A DNA stretch of 64,000 bases from Flavobacterium okayamense (GTDB taxonomy: Bacteria; Bacteroidota; Bacteroidia; Flavobacteriales; Flavobacteriaceae). Within the stretch, counting starts at the first letter, position 1. The number at the start of each line of letters is the position of its first letter. Where the stretch lies: contig NZ_AP024749.1 in assembly GCF_019702945.1 (NCBI RefSeq), positions 992,001-1,056,000 of the forward strand, written 5' to 3'. The notes beneath the pieces are model-generated. The model had not been told where the DNA came from, did not search any database, and saw nothing but the letters and a program-made list of their open reading frames with translations. A program made the position numbers and the translations under genes. This document shows, piece after piece, positions 24,698-33,289 of this stretch.

Positions 24698-26773
24698 TTA
24701 TTTTACAACTAATTTTCTTGTAGCAGTTTTTCCAGCTTCAGTAACTTTAACAACGTAAACCCCAGCATTTAAGCCTGAAACATTTACTTGATTGTTAACA
24801 ACATTAGCTTTAACAACTTCTTTACCTAAGATGTCAAAAATTTGAACATTTATTTCACCATTGTTTGTAGAAGTAAAGTATAAGTTGTTTCCAGAAACTG
24901 GATTTGGATACATTACTAAACCATCAATTGCATTGAAATTATTTGTACCTAAAGTATTAACATAAGTTCCAAGTGGATAAGGAACAGTACAAAGAGCGTT
25001 AGTAGTAGCTCCTTCTAATTGATTGATTCCGCTGAATGTCCAATTGCCAATTACAAAAGTACCGTCAGGGCCAGTGTTTGAAACTCTATAAGCCCAACCA
25101 TCTAAATATTCCCAAGCTGTTCCAGTTCCGTCTGCGTTAACATCTCCAAAAGTATCTATAATAACTCCATTTTCATATAATTCAACAGAGTCATCACCAT
25201 TAATGTTTAAAACACCAGTTGTGTAGTTAGGAGCAAAACCAAAGAAGTTTGTAAATTCAGTAGCTTCAGTAGAAACAAAAATACTTTGACCAGCTGTTAA
25301 AGCATCAGCAGGGAAAGTAAAACCAATAGTTCCTGCAGAAGAACCACCACCATTAGCAACAGAACTAATTCCGTATAACGATAAATCAGCAATATCAGCT
25401 AAAGCGTATAATTCAACACCTTTAGGAACACCTCCTGTATTTGGACCATCATACACACCAATAATAACTAATGAATTTGTAGGCGCACCAAAAACGTTCC
25501 CATTAAGTGCAACCATTTGGTCTGCAGCAGGGGAAGAAGAAACAGTAATGTCTCCAGCATAAGAATTAATAGCTAAACCAGCAGCTAATCTAATAAAAAC
25601 TTCTGTTGAAGCTACAGTGCCACTTGAAGGTACTAAAGAAACTGAACTTGCAAAACCAGAACCGGAAGTTAAAGAAACCTCGAAGTTAGCAGGAGCAGTT
25701 ACAGTAATATTTGAAGTTAAAAATAAACCTTCTACAAAAATTGAATCTTCGTTTGATGGACCAGCACCAAAAACATAATTCATTGCTGCAGGAGTTCCGC
25801 CAGAAACTGTAAATTGTGGAACAGCAGGAGAAACAACTCCAGAAACTGCTAACGTTTGATTTGTAGCGCCAGTTGATGAAGCAGTAATGTCTCCATTATA
25901 CGTATTTGAAGTTAAACCAGCAGCTAATCTAATGTAAACAGTAGTTGTATTTACTGTACCACCAGATTGTGTTAGCATTACAGAAGAACCGAAACCAGCT
26001 CCTGAAGTTAAAGAAACTTCAAAGTTAGTTGGAGCGGCTACTGTAATATCTTGTGTTAAATTAATTCCCGAAACAGAAAAAGTATCTTCAGCAGAAGGAC
26101 CGTTACCTTCAAAATAATCTAAACTTGCTACAGAACCTGCAATTGTAATTGTTGGAGTAGTTGAAGCGGTAGTAGAATATGTTCCGAAAGGCACTAACGT
26201 ACTTAAAGCAGCGCCAGAATTACATAAACCTGTTCCGTCTAATAAATCTTGAGCTCCAAAAGTAAATTGAATCGCATTAAAAGCCCCGCCATTAGCAGGT
26301 GTTCCATCTACTCTATAATAATAAGTATCTACGTGTTCCCATGCCATACCAGTACCATCAACACCATCTTCTCCAAAACGGTCGATAATAGCAGCTAATC
26401 CGTCAATGATTTGAAAAGCGTCATCTCCGTTATCATTAATAGCTGATGATACTACAGTATTAGAAGCAGTTACAGTAATTCCAAATTCATTTGCTAAAGT
26501 AGCAGAATCATTTGTAACATAGACAAAAGCATCGCTTACTGTTCCTAACGAAGCAAGAGAAATGTTAGTAGTATAACCACCACCATTAGATTGTCTAACT
26601 AAGTTCCATCCTGCATCTGATGTAAAGTCTACAGTTCCGTCAACATAGATTTCAACTGTTCTACCTACTACAGATGGACAAGGAGAGTCAACGTAACCTG
26701 TTATTATTGCTTCTTGTGCATTAGCAAAGGTAAATGCAAAAAGCATTGAAAATAAAAAGTAAAGTTTTTTCAT
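24698..26773 (-). CDS. Secreted lamin-tail-domain protein with T9SS sorting domain
   Basis: A 691-residue exported protein. A signal peptide (1-19, ending TFANA) is followed by a lamin-tail-like domain (about 20-210), two about 105-residue repeats (about 215-430; both contain PxNFEVSLTSGxGFxSSV and VxIRLAAGL), a second lamin-tail-like domain (about 435-605, with KGVELYALADIADLSLYGI and NGDDSVELYENG) and a type A T9SS sorting domain (MYPNPVSGNNLYF ... GVYVVKV). Lamin-tail domains often accompany secreted nucleases and phosphoesterases, but no catalytic domain is present. It lies behind the TonB-receptor cluster with its own -7 box and terminator. Confidence 0.88.
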   Translation of the reverse strand: MKKLYFLFSMLFAFTFANAQEAIITGYVDSPCPSVVGRTVEIYVDGTVDFTSDAGWNLVRQSNGGGYTTNISLASLGTVSDAFVYVTNDSATLANEFGITVTASNTVVSSAINDNGDDAFQIIDGLAAIIDRFGEDGVDGTGMAWEHVDTYYYRVDGTPANGGAFNAIQFTFGAQDLLDGTGLCNSGAALSTLVPFGTYSTTASTTPTITIAGSVASLDYFEGNGPSAEDTFSVSGINLTQDITVAAPTNFEVSLTSGAGFGSSVMLTQSGGTVNTTTVYIRLAAGLTSNTYNGDITASSTGATNQTLAVSGVVSPAVPQFTVSGGTPAAMNYVFGAGPSNEDSIFVEGLFLTSNITVTAPANFEVSLTSGSGFASSVSLVPSSGTVASTEVFIRLAAGLAINSYAGDITVSSSPAADQMVALNGNVFGAPTNSLVIIGVYDGPNTGGVPKGVELYALADIADLSLYGISSVANGGGSSAGTIGFTFPADALTAGQSIFVSTEATEFTNFFGFAPNYTTGVLNINGDDSVELYENGVIIDTFGDVNADGTGTAWEYLDGWAYRVSNTGPDGTFVIGNWTFSGINQLEGATTNALCTVPYPLGTYVNTLGTNNFNAIDGLVMYPNPVSGNNLYFTSTNNGEINVQIFDILGKEVVKANVVNNQVNVSGLNAGVYVVKVTEAGKTATRKLVVK

Positions 26774-26797
26774 TTTAATAAGAATTTTAATTCGACA

Positions 26798-26805
26798 GCA
26801 AAGTT
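26798..26805 (-). promoter_or_regulatory. -7 element of the LTD/T9SS protein gene
   Basis: TAACTTTG on the minus strand, about 24 nt before the start codon. Directly upstream lies the inverted repeat GTAACTA / TAGTTAC (26806-26826), a possible operator. Confidence 0.5.
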
Positions 26806-26869
26806 AGTAACTAATTCTTTTAGTTACCTAATTTATAATGTGAAATTATAGTTAACACTTAAAAAAGTG

Positions 26870-27211
26870 TTAATTGATAATCAGCTTTCTAGTAGCAGAA
26901 GCTTCGTTTTCTTTAACTTTAATAATGTACACACCTGGAGATAGAGAACTGATATTAACTTCTTTTCCAGAAGTTACAGTTTCTAAAACTTTTTTACCTA
27001 GTACATCAAAAATTTCGATTTTTTTCTCAGAAGTAGATTTTGAGGAAATATAAACCTTGCCAATACCTGAGGGGTTTGGGTAAATGGTTAGTCCTTCAAT
27101 TGTAGGTGGATCTTGTTTTTTAATACTACCACTCTCTTGTGCAACAATGCTAAGAGAATTAAAAGAAACCATTAAAAGAAAAATATAAAAGTATTTTTTT
27201 ACCATTGGCAT
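26870..27211 (-). CDS. T9SS sorting domain without cargo (113 aa)
   Basis: A protein of 113 residues made only of a signal peptide (about 1-24, ending SIVAQ), a 15-residue linker and a type A T9SS sorting domain: GLTIYPNPSGIGKVYI, KKIEIFDVLGKKVLE and GVYIIKVKENEASATRKLII. There is no room for a functional cargo domain. Start could be Met1 or Met3. It sits in the TonB-receptor cluster with its own -7 box. It is either a remnant of a larger protein or a genuine mini-substrate of the secretion system. Confidence 0.85.
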   Translation of the reverse strand: MPMVKKYFYIFLLMVSFNSLSIVAQESGSIKKQDPPTIEGLTIYPNPSGIGKVYISSKSTSEKKIEIFDVLGKKVLETVTSGKEVNISSLSPGVYIIKVKENEASATRKLIIN

Positions 27212-27248
27212 AATCTATAATTGAGTAAAGTTACAATTTTTTTTAATA

Positions 27249-27256
27249 CAAAAGTA
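27249..27256 (-). promoter_or_regulatory. -7 element of the mini T9SS gene
   Basis: TACTTTTG on the minus strand, 37 nt before the start codon, just downstream of the preceding gene's terminator. Confidence 0.5.
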
Positions 27257-27265
27257 ATGCCAAAT

Positions 27266-27294
27266 AAAAAATCCCTCAATTTGAGGGATTTTTA
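27266..27294. terminator. Terminator after the beta-helix lipoprotein gene
   Basis: AAAAATCCCTCAA pairs with TTGAGGGATTTTT. It lies about 20 nt past the stop of the minus-strand gene that ends at 27314. Confidence 0.9.
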
Positions 27295-27313
27295 ACTTTT
27301 TATTTGAATTTAA

Positions 27314-28465
27314 TTATAAACCTAATGTCCAACCAGCAGCCCATGATGGTGATCCAGCACCATTCCCAGCTCCATTATTTGTACCTTCAGTTAAATAAGT
27401 TGTATTAGTACCAGCATATTCAGATGGTGTAGTAATTGATGCTCCAAAATAAATTGGATTAAAAGTCACGTTACCATTGTCTACATTAGTATTAGCTGCA
27501 GGATCTTCAGCAGCAGTTTTTATTTTTAATCCTTTTGTAAATCCATCAATATAAATGTTTTCACATGTCCATTTACCTGCACCTTCTTTTAAGTACATTC
27601 CGTGTTCAGAACCTGCTAAACTGCCTTTGATTATAGAAAAGTTTTTTAATAAAGCATCTGTTGTAGGGGTAGCAGCACCGTTATCGCCATTATTTGAACC
27701 TTCAACACCAGCTTTCGCTACTTCTTTAATGTAAACATAATCAAGAGAACCTGTAAATCCATCAGCAAAATCTACTGCATCATCTTCACTGTGGTATGCT
27801 ACTAAATATTTAGCATTTACAGTTCCACCAAAGAATTCTATTCCGTCATCACCACTCATGTAAGCTTGAACATATTCAAAAACAGTTCCTGAACCTACAC
27901 CGAAAAGTGAAACGCCATTAAATTCTTTATCTCCATTAAAAGCAGCACCTGTATATTCAACTCTTAAATAGCGAATAACACCTGAACTGTCAGTATTATC
28001 TGTACCACCATAAGTTAAATCACCTACTTCAGAAGTAGCTGTTTGCCCTGTAGAACCACCTTTGTTTGTATTTGCTCTACCACAAATTACTAAACCTCCC
28101 CAGTCTCCAGTTGCTTTAACTGTATTTCCACTTGTCATTACTACAGGGTTTGTAGCAGTTCCATTAACATATAATAAACCATCTTGCGCAATTGCAATAT
28201 ATGAAGCTGTACCACCTGTTGCTTCAATTTTAGTTCCAGCAGGAATCGTTAAAGTTGCTCCTCCTCTTACAATGAAAGAACCAGTTAATTTATAAGTTTG
28301 GCTTGCATCCAAAGTAGCAGACTGACCGCTTAATAATTCTCCTTTGAAATCAGCAGGATTAATAGAAACTGGACCACTACTATTAGTTGAATTGTCGTCA
28401 TCTCTTGAACAAGATGCTAAAGTTAATACAGCAAATGATAAAGCTGATAATAATAATTTTTTCAT
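27314..28465 (-). CDS. Beta-helix surface lipoprotein
   Basis: A 383-residue protein with a lipobox (VLTLASC, Cys at about 19), an Asp/Asn/Ser spacer, then repeating strands typical of a right-handed parallel beta-helix: GATLTIPAGTKIEATG, DGLLYVNGTATNPVVMTSG, GDWGGLVICGRA, GVSLFGVGSGTVFEYVQAY and DGIEFFGGTVNAKYL. Such proteins are sometimes database-labelled multidrug transporter, which nothing here supports. It follows the TonB receptor, from which a terminator separates it, and is likely an outer-membrane partner of that receptor. A weak 11-bp phased array precedes its -7 box. Confidence 0.82.
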   Translation of the reverse strand: MKKLLLSALSFAVLTLASCSRDDDNSTNSSGPVSINPADFKGELLSGQSATLDASQTYKLTGSFIVRGGATLTIPAGTKIEATGGTASYIAIAQDGLLYVNGTATNPVVMTSGNTVKATGDWGGLVICGRANTNKGGSTGQTATSEVGDLTYGGTDNTDSSGVIRYLRVEYTGAAFNGDKEFNGVSLFGVGSGTVFEYVQAYMSGDDGIEFFGGTVNAKYLVAYHSEDDAVDFADGFTGSLDYVYIKEVAKAGVEGSNNGDNGAATPTTDALLKNFSIIKGSLAGSEHGMYLKEGAGKWTCENIYIDGFTKGLKIKTAAEDPAANTNVDNGNVTFNPIYFGASITTPSEYAGTNTTYLTEGTNNGAGNGAGSPSWAAGWTLGL

Positions 28466-28490
28466 TTTTGTGTTATTTAATTTCTTGAAA

Positions 28491-28545
28491 CAAATTTAAT
28501 ACGGAAGTATTTTAATTACTTTATCTAAATGTTATGTGTTTATTA
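28491..28545 (-). promoter_or_regulatory. Promoter of the beta-helix lipoprotein with weak phased repeats
   Basis: The -7 box TAAATTTG occupies 28498-28491. Upstream, the tetramers TTTA, GTTA and ATTA (plus strand) start at 28520, 28531 and 28542, 11 bp apart. The nearest begins 22 bp beyond the -7 box, the same spacing as at the TonB receptor promoter. Confidence 0.45.
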
Positions 28546-28550
28546 AATAA

Positions 28551-28582
28551 AAAAAAGGCAGATTTGTTAAAAATCTGCCAAA
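28551..28582 (-). terminator. Terminator of the TonB receptor gene
   Basis: GGCAGATTT pairs with AAATCTGCC around a 5-nt loop. On the minus strand eight or more T follow, 26 nt past the stop. Confidence 0.92.
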
Positions 28583-28607
28583 AATTAATTTAATGTTAAC
28601 TAAAGAT

Positions 28608-31382
28608 TTAGAAAGTGTATTTCATTGAAATACTGAAGTTTCTACCTTTTTTGTAAGAGTCAACAATTACATTTTGTTTGTCTTGAATTCTTTCAATAGT
28701 TGGATCCGTTAAGTTTTTAGCATTTAAACCAAAACTTATATTTTTATTTACATTAAATTTTAAAATAAAATCTAAAGTAATAACCTCACTATCTACTAAG
28801 TCTCCTTTTCCAGTAACACCAAGAGCATAAATTCTATCTGAAAAATAACCCCCAGAAAGAGTAGCTGTTAAAGATTTTTCTTTACTAAAAGTTTTATTGA
28901 AACTTATGTCTGAATTTATTAATAAATCTGAAGCACCTGTTAGTCTTGACTCTTCATTTGTAAAAGCTACACTAATTCCAGGATTTTCTTCAATTACTTT
29001 TTGAGTGTCTAAATCTTGATTTGTAAATAAATAAGAAATATTTAATCCAAATCCTAAGTTAGTTGTTTGTTCAGAGTTACTGTTTTCAATTGAAAGAATG
29101 TTTTTTCTCCATTCACCTTCAATTCCTAATCCAATTGCTTTTTCTCCAGTGTTTACCCAAGATATGTCATTTGTTGCAGAAGCTACTGTTACTTGGTTAA
29201 TAGGGTTTTGTATAAGCTTTCCAAATCCAGTAAACCCTAAAACCTCACCTTTAGCTGGGAAATATTCCCATTTTAAATCTGCATTATAATCAGTAGAACT
29301 ATATAAGTTTTCGTTACCAAAATAACTTTGTCCAACTTCTTCAAATAAGAAAGGAGCTCTTTCTTTAAATTGAGGTAAAGTATATGTTTTACTAGTAGCA
29401 AATTTTAAATTTTGCTTATCATTAATCTCATATTTTGCAGTTAAAGATGGTAAGTATTCCATTGTGTCGAATAATTTTTTTCCAGTCTTTAATGAAGTGT
29501 CATAAAATATATCTTGAATTATGTATTCTGATCTAAAACCTGCAATTACAAATAATTTAGGTGAAAATTGGTATTCAATAGCTCCGAATCCTGCAGAAAT
29601 TATTTGTTGACCATTATAGTTTTGAGGTTTTAATGCATTAGGAGTATTTAAACCTCCACGGAATGTTTGAATAGAGTAATATCCTAAATCAATACCATTT
29701 TGATTAAAAAATCCATCAATGTTATTCAAATCTATAAAAGGTAAATTTATATTAGGTTGTAATATGTTAAAGTTAAATTGAGTAGCATCAAAATTGATTT
29801 CTTTATATCTTCCACTATACCCAGCTATTAATTTTCCTTTGTAATTATCGTCATCTGTTTTACCAAATTTATAAGTTAGAGTGAAATTTCCGGCAACTTC
29901 ATCATCAGTCATATCTTGAAAAAATCTATGATTGTCAGATTGATTTAAATCAGAGACAATTAAAGGAGAAGTTAAAGGATTATCATTATCAAGTGGAACA
30001 AAAGTATTTTGCATTCTGTCTGGTATAACATTGTTCATCATGTTATAAGAAATACCCCAATCAAAGTTAGTTCTTTCTCCAAAACTATGGTTTCCTAATA
30101 ATTGGTTTATAAATAAAGTTGTTCTTTCAAAAGTTGAACGTGAAAGATAACCGCCGCCATCAGGAGCAGCATCAAAAATATCAATTACTCCAGTAAATTC
30201 TTCAAATTTTTGTGATGAAGAATTTATAAACATTGAATTTAATTTTAAATTGTGGTTGTTGTTGATTTTATAATTAAGATTAGCCATTGCATTCGAACTT
30301 GTTTGATATTCGTAAGCTTTTCTGTAAAAATCTTTTTTTGCAATACCTTGACTAGCTTCAACACCACCTCTTCTAACTCCTTCTTTAAAGTTGTAACTGT
30401 TGTCAAATGAGCCATTTAAAAAGAAGCTAAACTTGCTGCTAGAACCTATACTGTAAGTGTTTCCTCCTCTTAAATATATTGAACTTCCGATTGGAGTTTT
30501 ACCTTGTTTGTCCCAACTAGTAGAAAAGTTATATCCGCCAAGAGGGTCATTAGGGATTGGTTCATTACTAAATCCGTGAAAATTAGGGCCATCTTGTAAA
30601 TAGAACTTACTTAAAGAAATAGCATTAGAGTTTACATTCATTCCGCTTCCAACTTCAATCATGCTAGTTCCTTTGTATGTTTTAGATATGATATCTACAT
30701 TTGCTCCAGCAAAATCTCCATAATTTCTATAGTTATAAGTTTTGTCTATCCCAATATACTCTACAATGTCAGTTGAAAAAATATCCAATGAAATATTTTT
30801 GGTAGAAGGATTGTTTGATGGTAAAGGTAACCCGTTCAATGTTGTAGAGTTGTATCTATCACCTAGTCCTCTAACGAAAATATCACTAGAACCTTCTTGT
30901 TTTGAAATACCAGTTGTTTTAGCTACTGCAGCTGCTACATCACTAATTCCTTTTTTTGAAATTTCTTCTGCGCCAATAGCCTGTTTAATTTCAACTGCTT
31001 TCTGTTGTTCTTGTAATAATGCTTGTTCACTTTCTTTTGAAACAGTATGTGTTAAAACTACATCAGCTAATTGTACTCCACTTGCAGCTAGGGTGTGATT
31101 AATTACTTTTTTCTCGCCTGCTTTTAATGTAAAAGGAATTTCGGCTGTTTCATATCCTAAATAAGCGATTACTAATGTGTAGTTTCCTGGTTTTAAAGTG
31201 ATAGAATATCTACCTTCGTCGTCTGTAGAAGAACCTTGTGTTGATCCTTTAACTGTTATATTTGCAAATGGTAATGGTTCGTCATTAAATTCCTTATCTA
31301 AAATTACTCCCATTACAGTTCCTGTTTGTGCTACAGAAACAAATGCAAAAAATAAAAATCCGATTAAAAACTTTAGTTTCAT
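28608..31382 (-). CDS. TonB-dependent receptor with carboxypeptidase-like N-domain
   Basis: A 924-residue outer-membrane active transporter. A signal peptide (1-18, ending SVAQ) leads to a CarboxypepD_reg-like domain (about 22-105, GVILDKEFNDEPLPFANITVKG), a plug domain (about 130-235, EEISKKGISDVAAAVAKTTG, DIFVRGLGDRYNSTTLNGLPLPS) and a long beta-barrel ending in SISMKYTF with the terminal Phe. No SusD partner is adjacent; a beta-helix lipoprotein and T9SS proteins follow instead. It is transcribed divergently from a PhoB/PhoR-like pair, with an 11-bp phased array between them, so phosphate or an organophosphate is a candidate ligand. That ligand is inference. Confidence 0.93.
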   Translation of the reverse strand: MKLKFLIGFLFFAFVSVAQTGTVMGVILDKEFNDEPLPFANITVKGSTQGSSTDDEGRYSITLKPGNYTLVIAYLGYETAEIPFTLKAGEKKVINHTLAASGVQLADVVLTHTVSKESEQALLQEQQKAVEIKQAIGAEEISKKGISDVAAAVAKTTGISKQEGSSDIFVRGLGDRYNSTTLNGLPLPSNNPSTKNISLDIFSTDIVEYIGIDKTYNYRNYGDFAGANVDIISKTYKGTSMIEVGSGMNVNSNAISLSKFYLQDGPNFHGFSNEPIPNDPLGGYNFSTSWDKQGKTPIGSSIYLRGGNTYSIGSSSKFSFFLNGSFDNSYNFKEGVRRGGVEASQGIAKKDFYRKAYEYQTSSNAMANLNYKINNNHNLKLNSMFINSSSQKFEEFTGVIDIFDAAPDGGGYLSRSTFERTTLFINQLLGNHSFGERTNFDWGISYNMMNNVIPDRMQNTFVPLDNDNPLTSPLIVSDLNQSDNHRFFQDMTDDEVAGNFTLTYKFGKTDDDNYKGKLIAGYSGRYKEINFDATQFNFNILQPNINLPFIDLNNIDGFFNQNGIDLGYYSIQTFRGGLNTPNALKPQNYNGQQIISAGFGAIEYQFSPKLFVIAGFRSEYIIQDIFYDTSLKTGKKLFDTMEYLPSLTAKYEINDKQNLKFATSKTYTLPQFKERAPFLFEEVGQSYFGNENLYSSTDYNADLKWEYFPAKGEVLGFTGFGKLIQNPINQVTVASATNDISWVNTGEKAIGLGIEGEWRKNILSIENSNSEQTTNLGFGLNISYLFTNQDLDTQKVIEENPGISVAFTNEESRLTGASDLLINSDISFNKTFSKEKSLTATLSGGYFSDRIYALGVTGKGDLVDSEVITLDFILKFNVNKNISFGLNAKNLTDPTIERIQDKQNVIVDSYKKGRNFSISMKYTF

Positions 31383-31404
31383 TTTGTGTTGTTAAATTTT
31401 GGTG

Positions 31405-31500
31405 CAAAGGAACTCTTATAAAATTACCACAGTGTTACGGCACCGTTATAATAAAGTTTTTGAAAGGTTACTAAATTGTTAACCGATTAAATAATTGTTA
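31405..31500. promoter_or_regulatory. 11-bp phased direct-repeat array in divergent regulatory region
   Basis: Tetramers GTTA, GTTA, GTTT, GTTA and GTTA start at 31434, 31445, 31456, 31467 and 31478, exactly 11 bp apart; a further GTTA is at 31497. On the minus strand they read as TAAC direct repeats ending 22 bp from the TonB receptor's probable -7 element (TTCCTTTG, 31412-31405). Tandem 11-bp direct repeats are the architecture bound by PhoB/PhoP-type regulators, one of which is encoded next door. Confidence 0.6.
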
Positions 31501-31521
31501 ACCGCTTTGAACTATTTATAT

Positions 31522-31529
31522 TATCTTTA
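31522..31529 (+). promoter_or_regulatory. -7 element of the PhoB-like regulator gene
   Basis: TATCTTTA, one mismatch to TAnnTTTG, lies 33 nt before the start codon. Confidence 0.45.
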
Positions 31530-31562
31530 CCTTTACAATCGCTAACACAACGAAAATTTTAA

Positions 31563-32246
31563 ATGAAAAAAAAGGATATTAAAATTTTATTAGTTGATGA
31601 CGAACAAGATATATTAGAGATTGTTAGTTATAACTTATCACAAGAGGGTTACCAAATCGTAACAGCAACTAATGGTAGAGAAGCAATTAGTAAAGCTAAA
31701 AAGGAGCTCCCGCATTTAATAATTTTAGATGTAATGATGCCTGAAATGGATGGTATCGAAGCTTGTGAAAATATTCGTCGTATTCCGGAATTGGAAAGCA
31801 CAATAATTACTTTTTTAACGGCAAGATCAGAGGACTATTCTCAAGTTGCTGGGTTTGATGCTGGTGCAGATGATTATATTGCAAAACCAATAAAACCAAA
31901 AGTACTAGTAAGTAAAGTTAAGGCATTGTTAAGAAGGCTTAAAGATGAAGATGATTCAAAAGATGTACTTAAAGTAGGCGATATCGAGATTAATAGAGAA
32001 GAATATAAAATTGTTCGCAATAACGAAGAAATTGTTTTACCTAGAAAAGAATTTGAATTATTTTATTTACTAGCTACAAAACCTGGTAAAGTTTTTACTC
32101 GTGAAGAAATTTTAGATAAAGTTTGGGGTAATGAAGTTGTTGTAGGTGGAAGAACAATAGATGTGCATATTAGAAAACTTAGAGAAAAAATAGGGGATGA
32201 TTTTTTCAAAACCATAAAAGGTGTTGGTTATAAAATAGAGTTTTAA
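31563..32246 (+). CDS. OmpR/PhoB-family response regulator
   Basis: A 227-residue regulator. The receiver domain (about 6-122) has VDDE, phospho-acceptor Asp56 in ILDVMMPEMDG, and the conserved Thr and Lys (FLTARS, AKPI). A winged-helix Trans_reg_C domain (about 135-227) ends with VFTREEILDKVWG, GRTIDVHIRKLREKIG and TIKGVGYKIEF. The stop overlaps the partner kinase start by 1 nt (TAATG). PhoB-like identity is supported by similarity of the pair and the 11-bp array upstream; the regulated nutrient is unproven. Confidence 0.93.
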   Translation: MKKKDIKILLVDDEQDILEIVSYNLSQEGYQIVTATNGREAISKAKKELPHLIILDVMMPEMDGIEACENIRRIPELESTIITFLTARSEDYSQVAGFDAGADDYIAKPIKPKVLVSKVKALLRRLKDEDDSKDVLKVGDIEINREEYKIVRNNEEIVLPRKEFELFYLLATKPGKVFTREEILDKVWGNEVVVGGRTIDVHIRKLREKIGDDFFKTIKGVGYKIEF

Positions 32247-33289
32247 TGGAAGTTAACTTTAAGAAGTCATATAAATTTGCTTTTAAATCTTCCTTATATA
32301 TTTCTTTATTTACGGCAGCCGTTTTATTGTTGTTCAATTATTATTTTCATTCCGTAAATAATTGGTTTATTACACTTTTTATTTTCTTTACGTTTGTTTT
32401 TTCATTTTTTGTTATTCAGTTTAGAGTTGAAAGATTTATTTACAAAAGGGTAAAGAAAATTTATGATGATGTTTCTCTTTTAGAGAACGCTTCATTCCGA
32501 AATCAACCTATTACTACTGATATGGCAACTCTTACTAAAGAGGTTAAAAAATTTGCTCGCGATAAAAAGCTAGAGATTGAAACTTTAAAAATTCGTGAAG
32601 AATATCGTAGAGAGTTCTTAGGGAACGTTTCTCATGAATTAAAAACACCTTTATTTACAGTTCAAGGATATTTACTCACACTTTTAGATGGCGCGATGGA
32701 TGATAAAAATATTCGAAAAAAGTATTTACAAAGAGCAGAAAAAGGTGTTGAGCGATTAATTTATATTGTTAAGGACTTAGATATGATTACTAAGCTTGAA
32801 GCTGGTGATATAAATATTGAGCCTTCTGAATTTGATATAGTCGAACTAATACAAAATGTTTTCGAACTTTTAGAAATGCGTGCGGCAAAAAAGAACATAT
32901 CCTTAACTTTTGATTTACATTATAAAAGGCCAATTAAAGTAATTGCTGATCAAGAAAAAATTCAGCAAGTTGTAACAAATTTAATTGTAAACTCAATTAA
33001 ATATGGCAAGCAAGGCGGAACTACAGAAGTTAGCATCGAAGATTTAGTAAATAATAAAGTTATTATTAGAATTACCGATAACGGTGAAGGAATTGAAAAA
33101 CATCATATTCCGAGATTGTTTGAACGTTTTTATCGAGTAGATAAAAGTGGTGCTAGAAGCGAAGGTGGTTCAGGGCTTGGACTTGCAATAGTAAAGCATA
33201 TTATTGAAAGTCATAGCGAGAAAATTTATGTTGAAAGTGAGTTCGGAGTAGGGTCTGAATTTTCATTTACTTTAGAAAAGGCGAAATAA
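32246..33289 (+). CDS. PhoR-like sensor histidine kinase
   Basis: A 347-residue membrane kinase. Two N-terminal helices (about 13-33 and 40-58) enclose almost no periplasmic loop. A linker follows, then HisKA with phospho-acceptor His130 in FLGNVSHELKTPL, and HATPase_c with NLIVNSIKYG, ITDNGEGIEKHHIPRLFERFYRVD and GSGLGLAIVKHI. The lack of a periplasmic sensor domain, as in PhoR, suggests sensing through another membrane component. It overlaps the regulator gene by 1 nt upstream and the convergent glycosyltransferase gene by 18 bp at its 3' end. Confidence 0.93.
   Translation: MEVNFKKSYKFAFKSSLYISLFTAAVLLLFNYYFHSVNNWFITLFIFFTFVFSFFVIQFRVERFIYKRVKKIYDDVSLLENASFRNQPITTDMATLTKEVKKFARDKKLEIETLKIREEYRREFLGNVSHELKTPLFTVQGYLLTLLDGAMDDKNIRKKYLQRAEKGVERLIYIVKDLDMITKLEAGDINIEPSEFDIVELIQNVFELLEMRAAKKNISLTFDLHYKRPIKVIADQEKIQQVVTNLIVNSIKYGKQGGTTEVSIEDLVNNKVIIRITDNGEGIEKHHIPRLFERFYRVDKSGARSEGGSGLGLAIVKHIIESHSEKIYVESEFGVGSEFSFTLEKAK

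Noticed and set aside
24698..26773. Extracellular nuclease
   Set aside because: Lamin-tail domains alone are present; no endonuclease or phosphoesterase catalytic motif is seen.
31405..31500. Phased poly-A curvature as the reason for the 11-bp periodicity
   Set aside because: The repeated unit is GTTA/GTTT, not an A-tract, and its offset from two separate -7 boxes is the same; protein binding explains this better, though curvature cannot be excluded.
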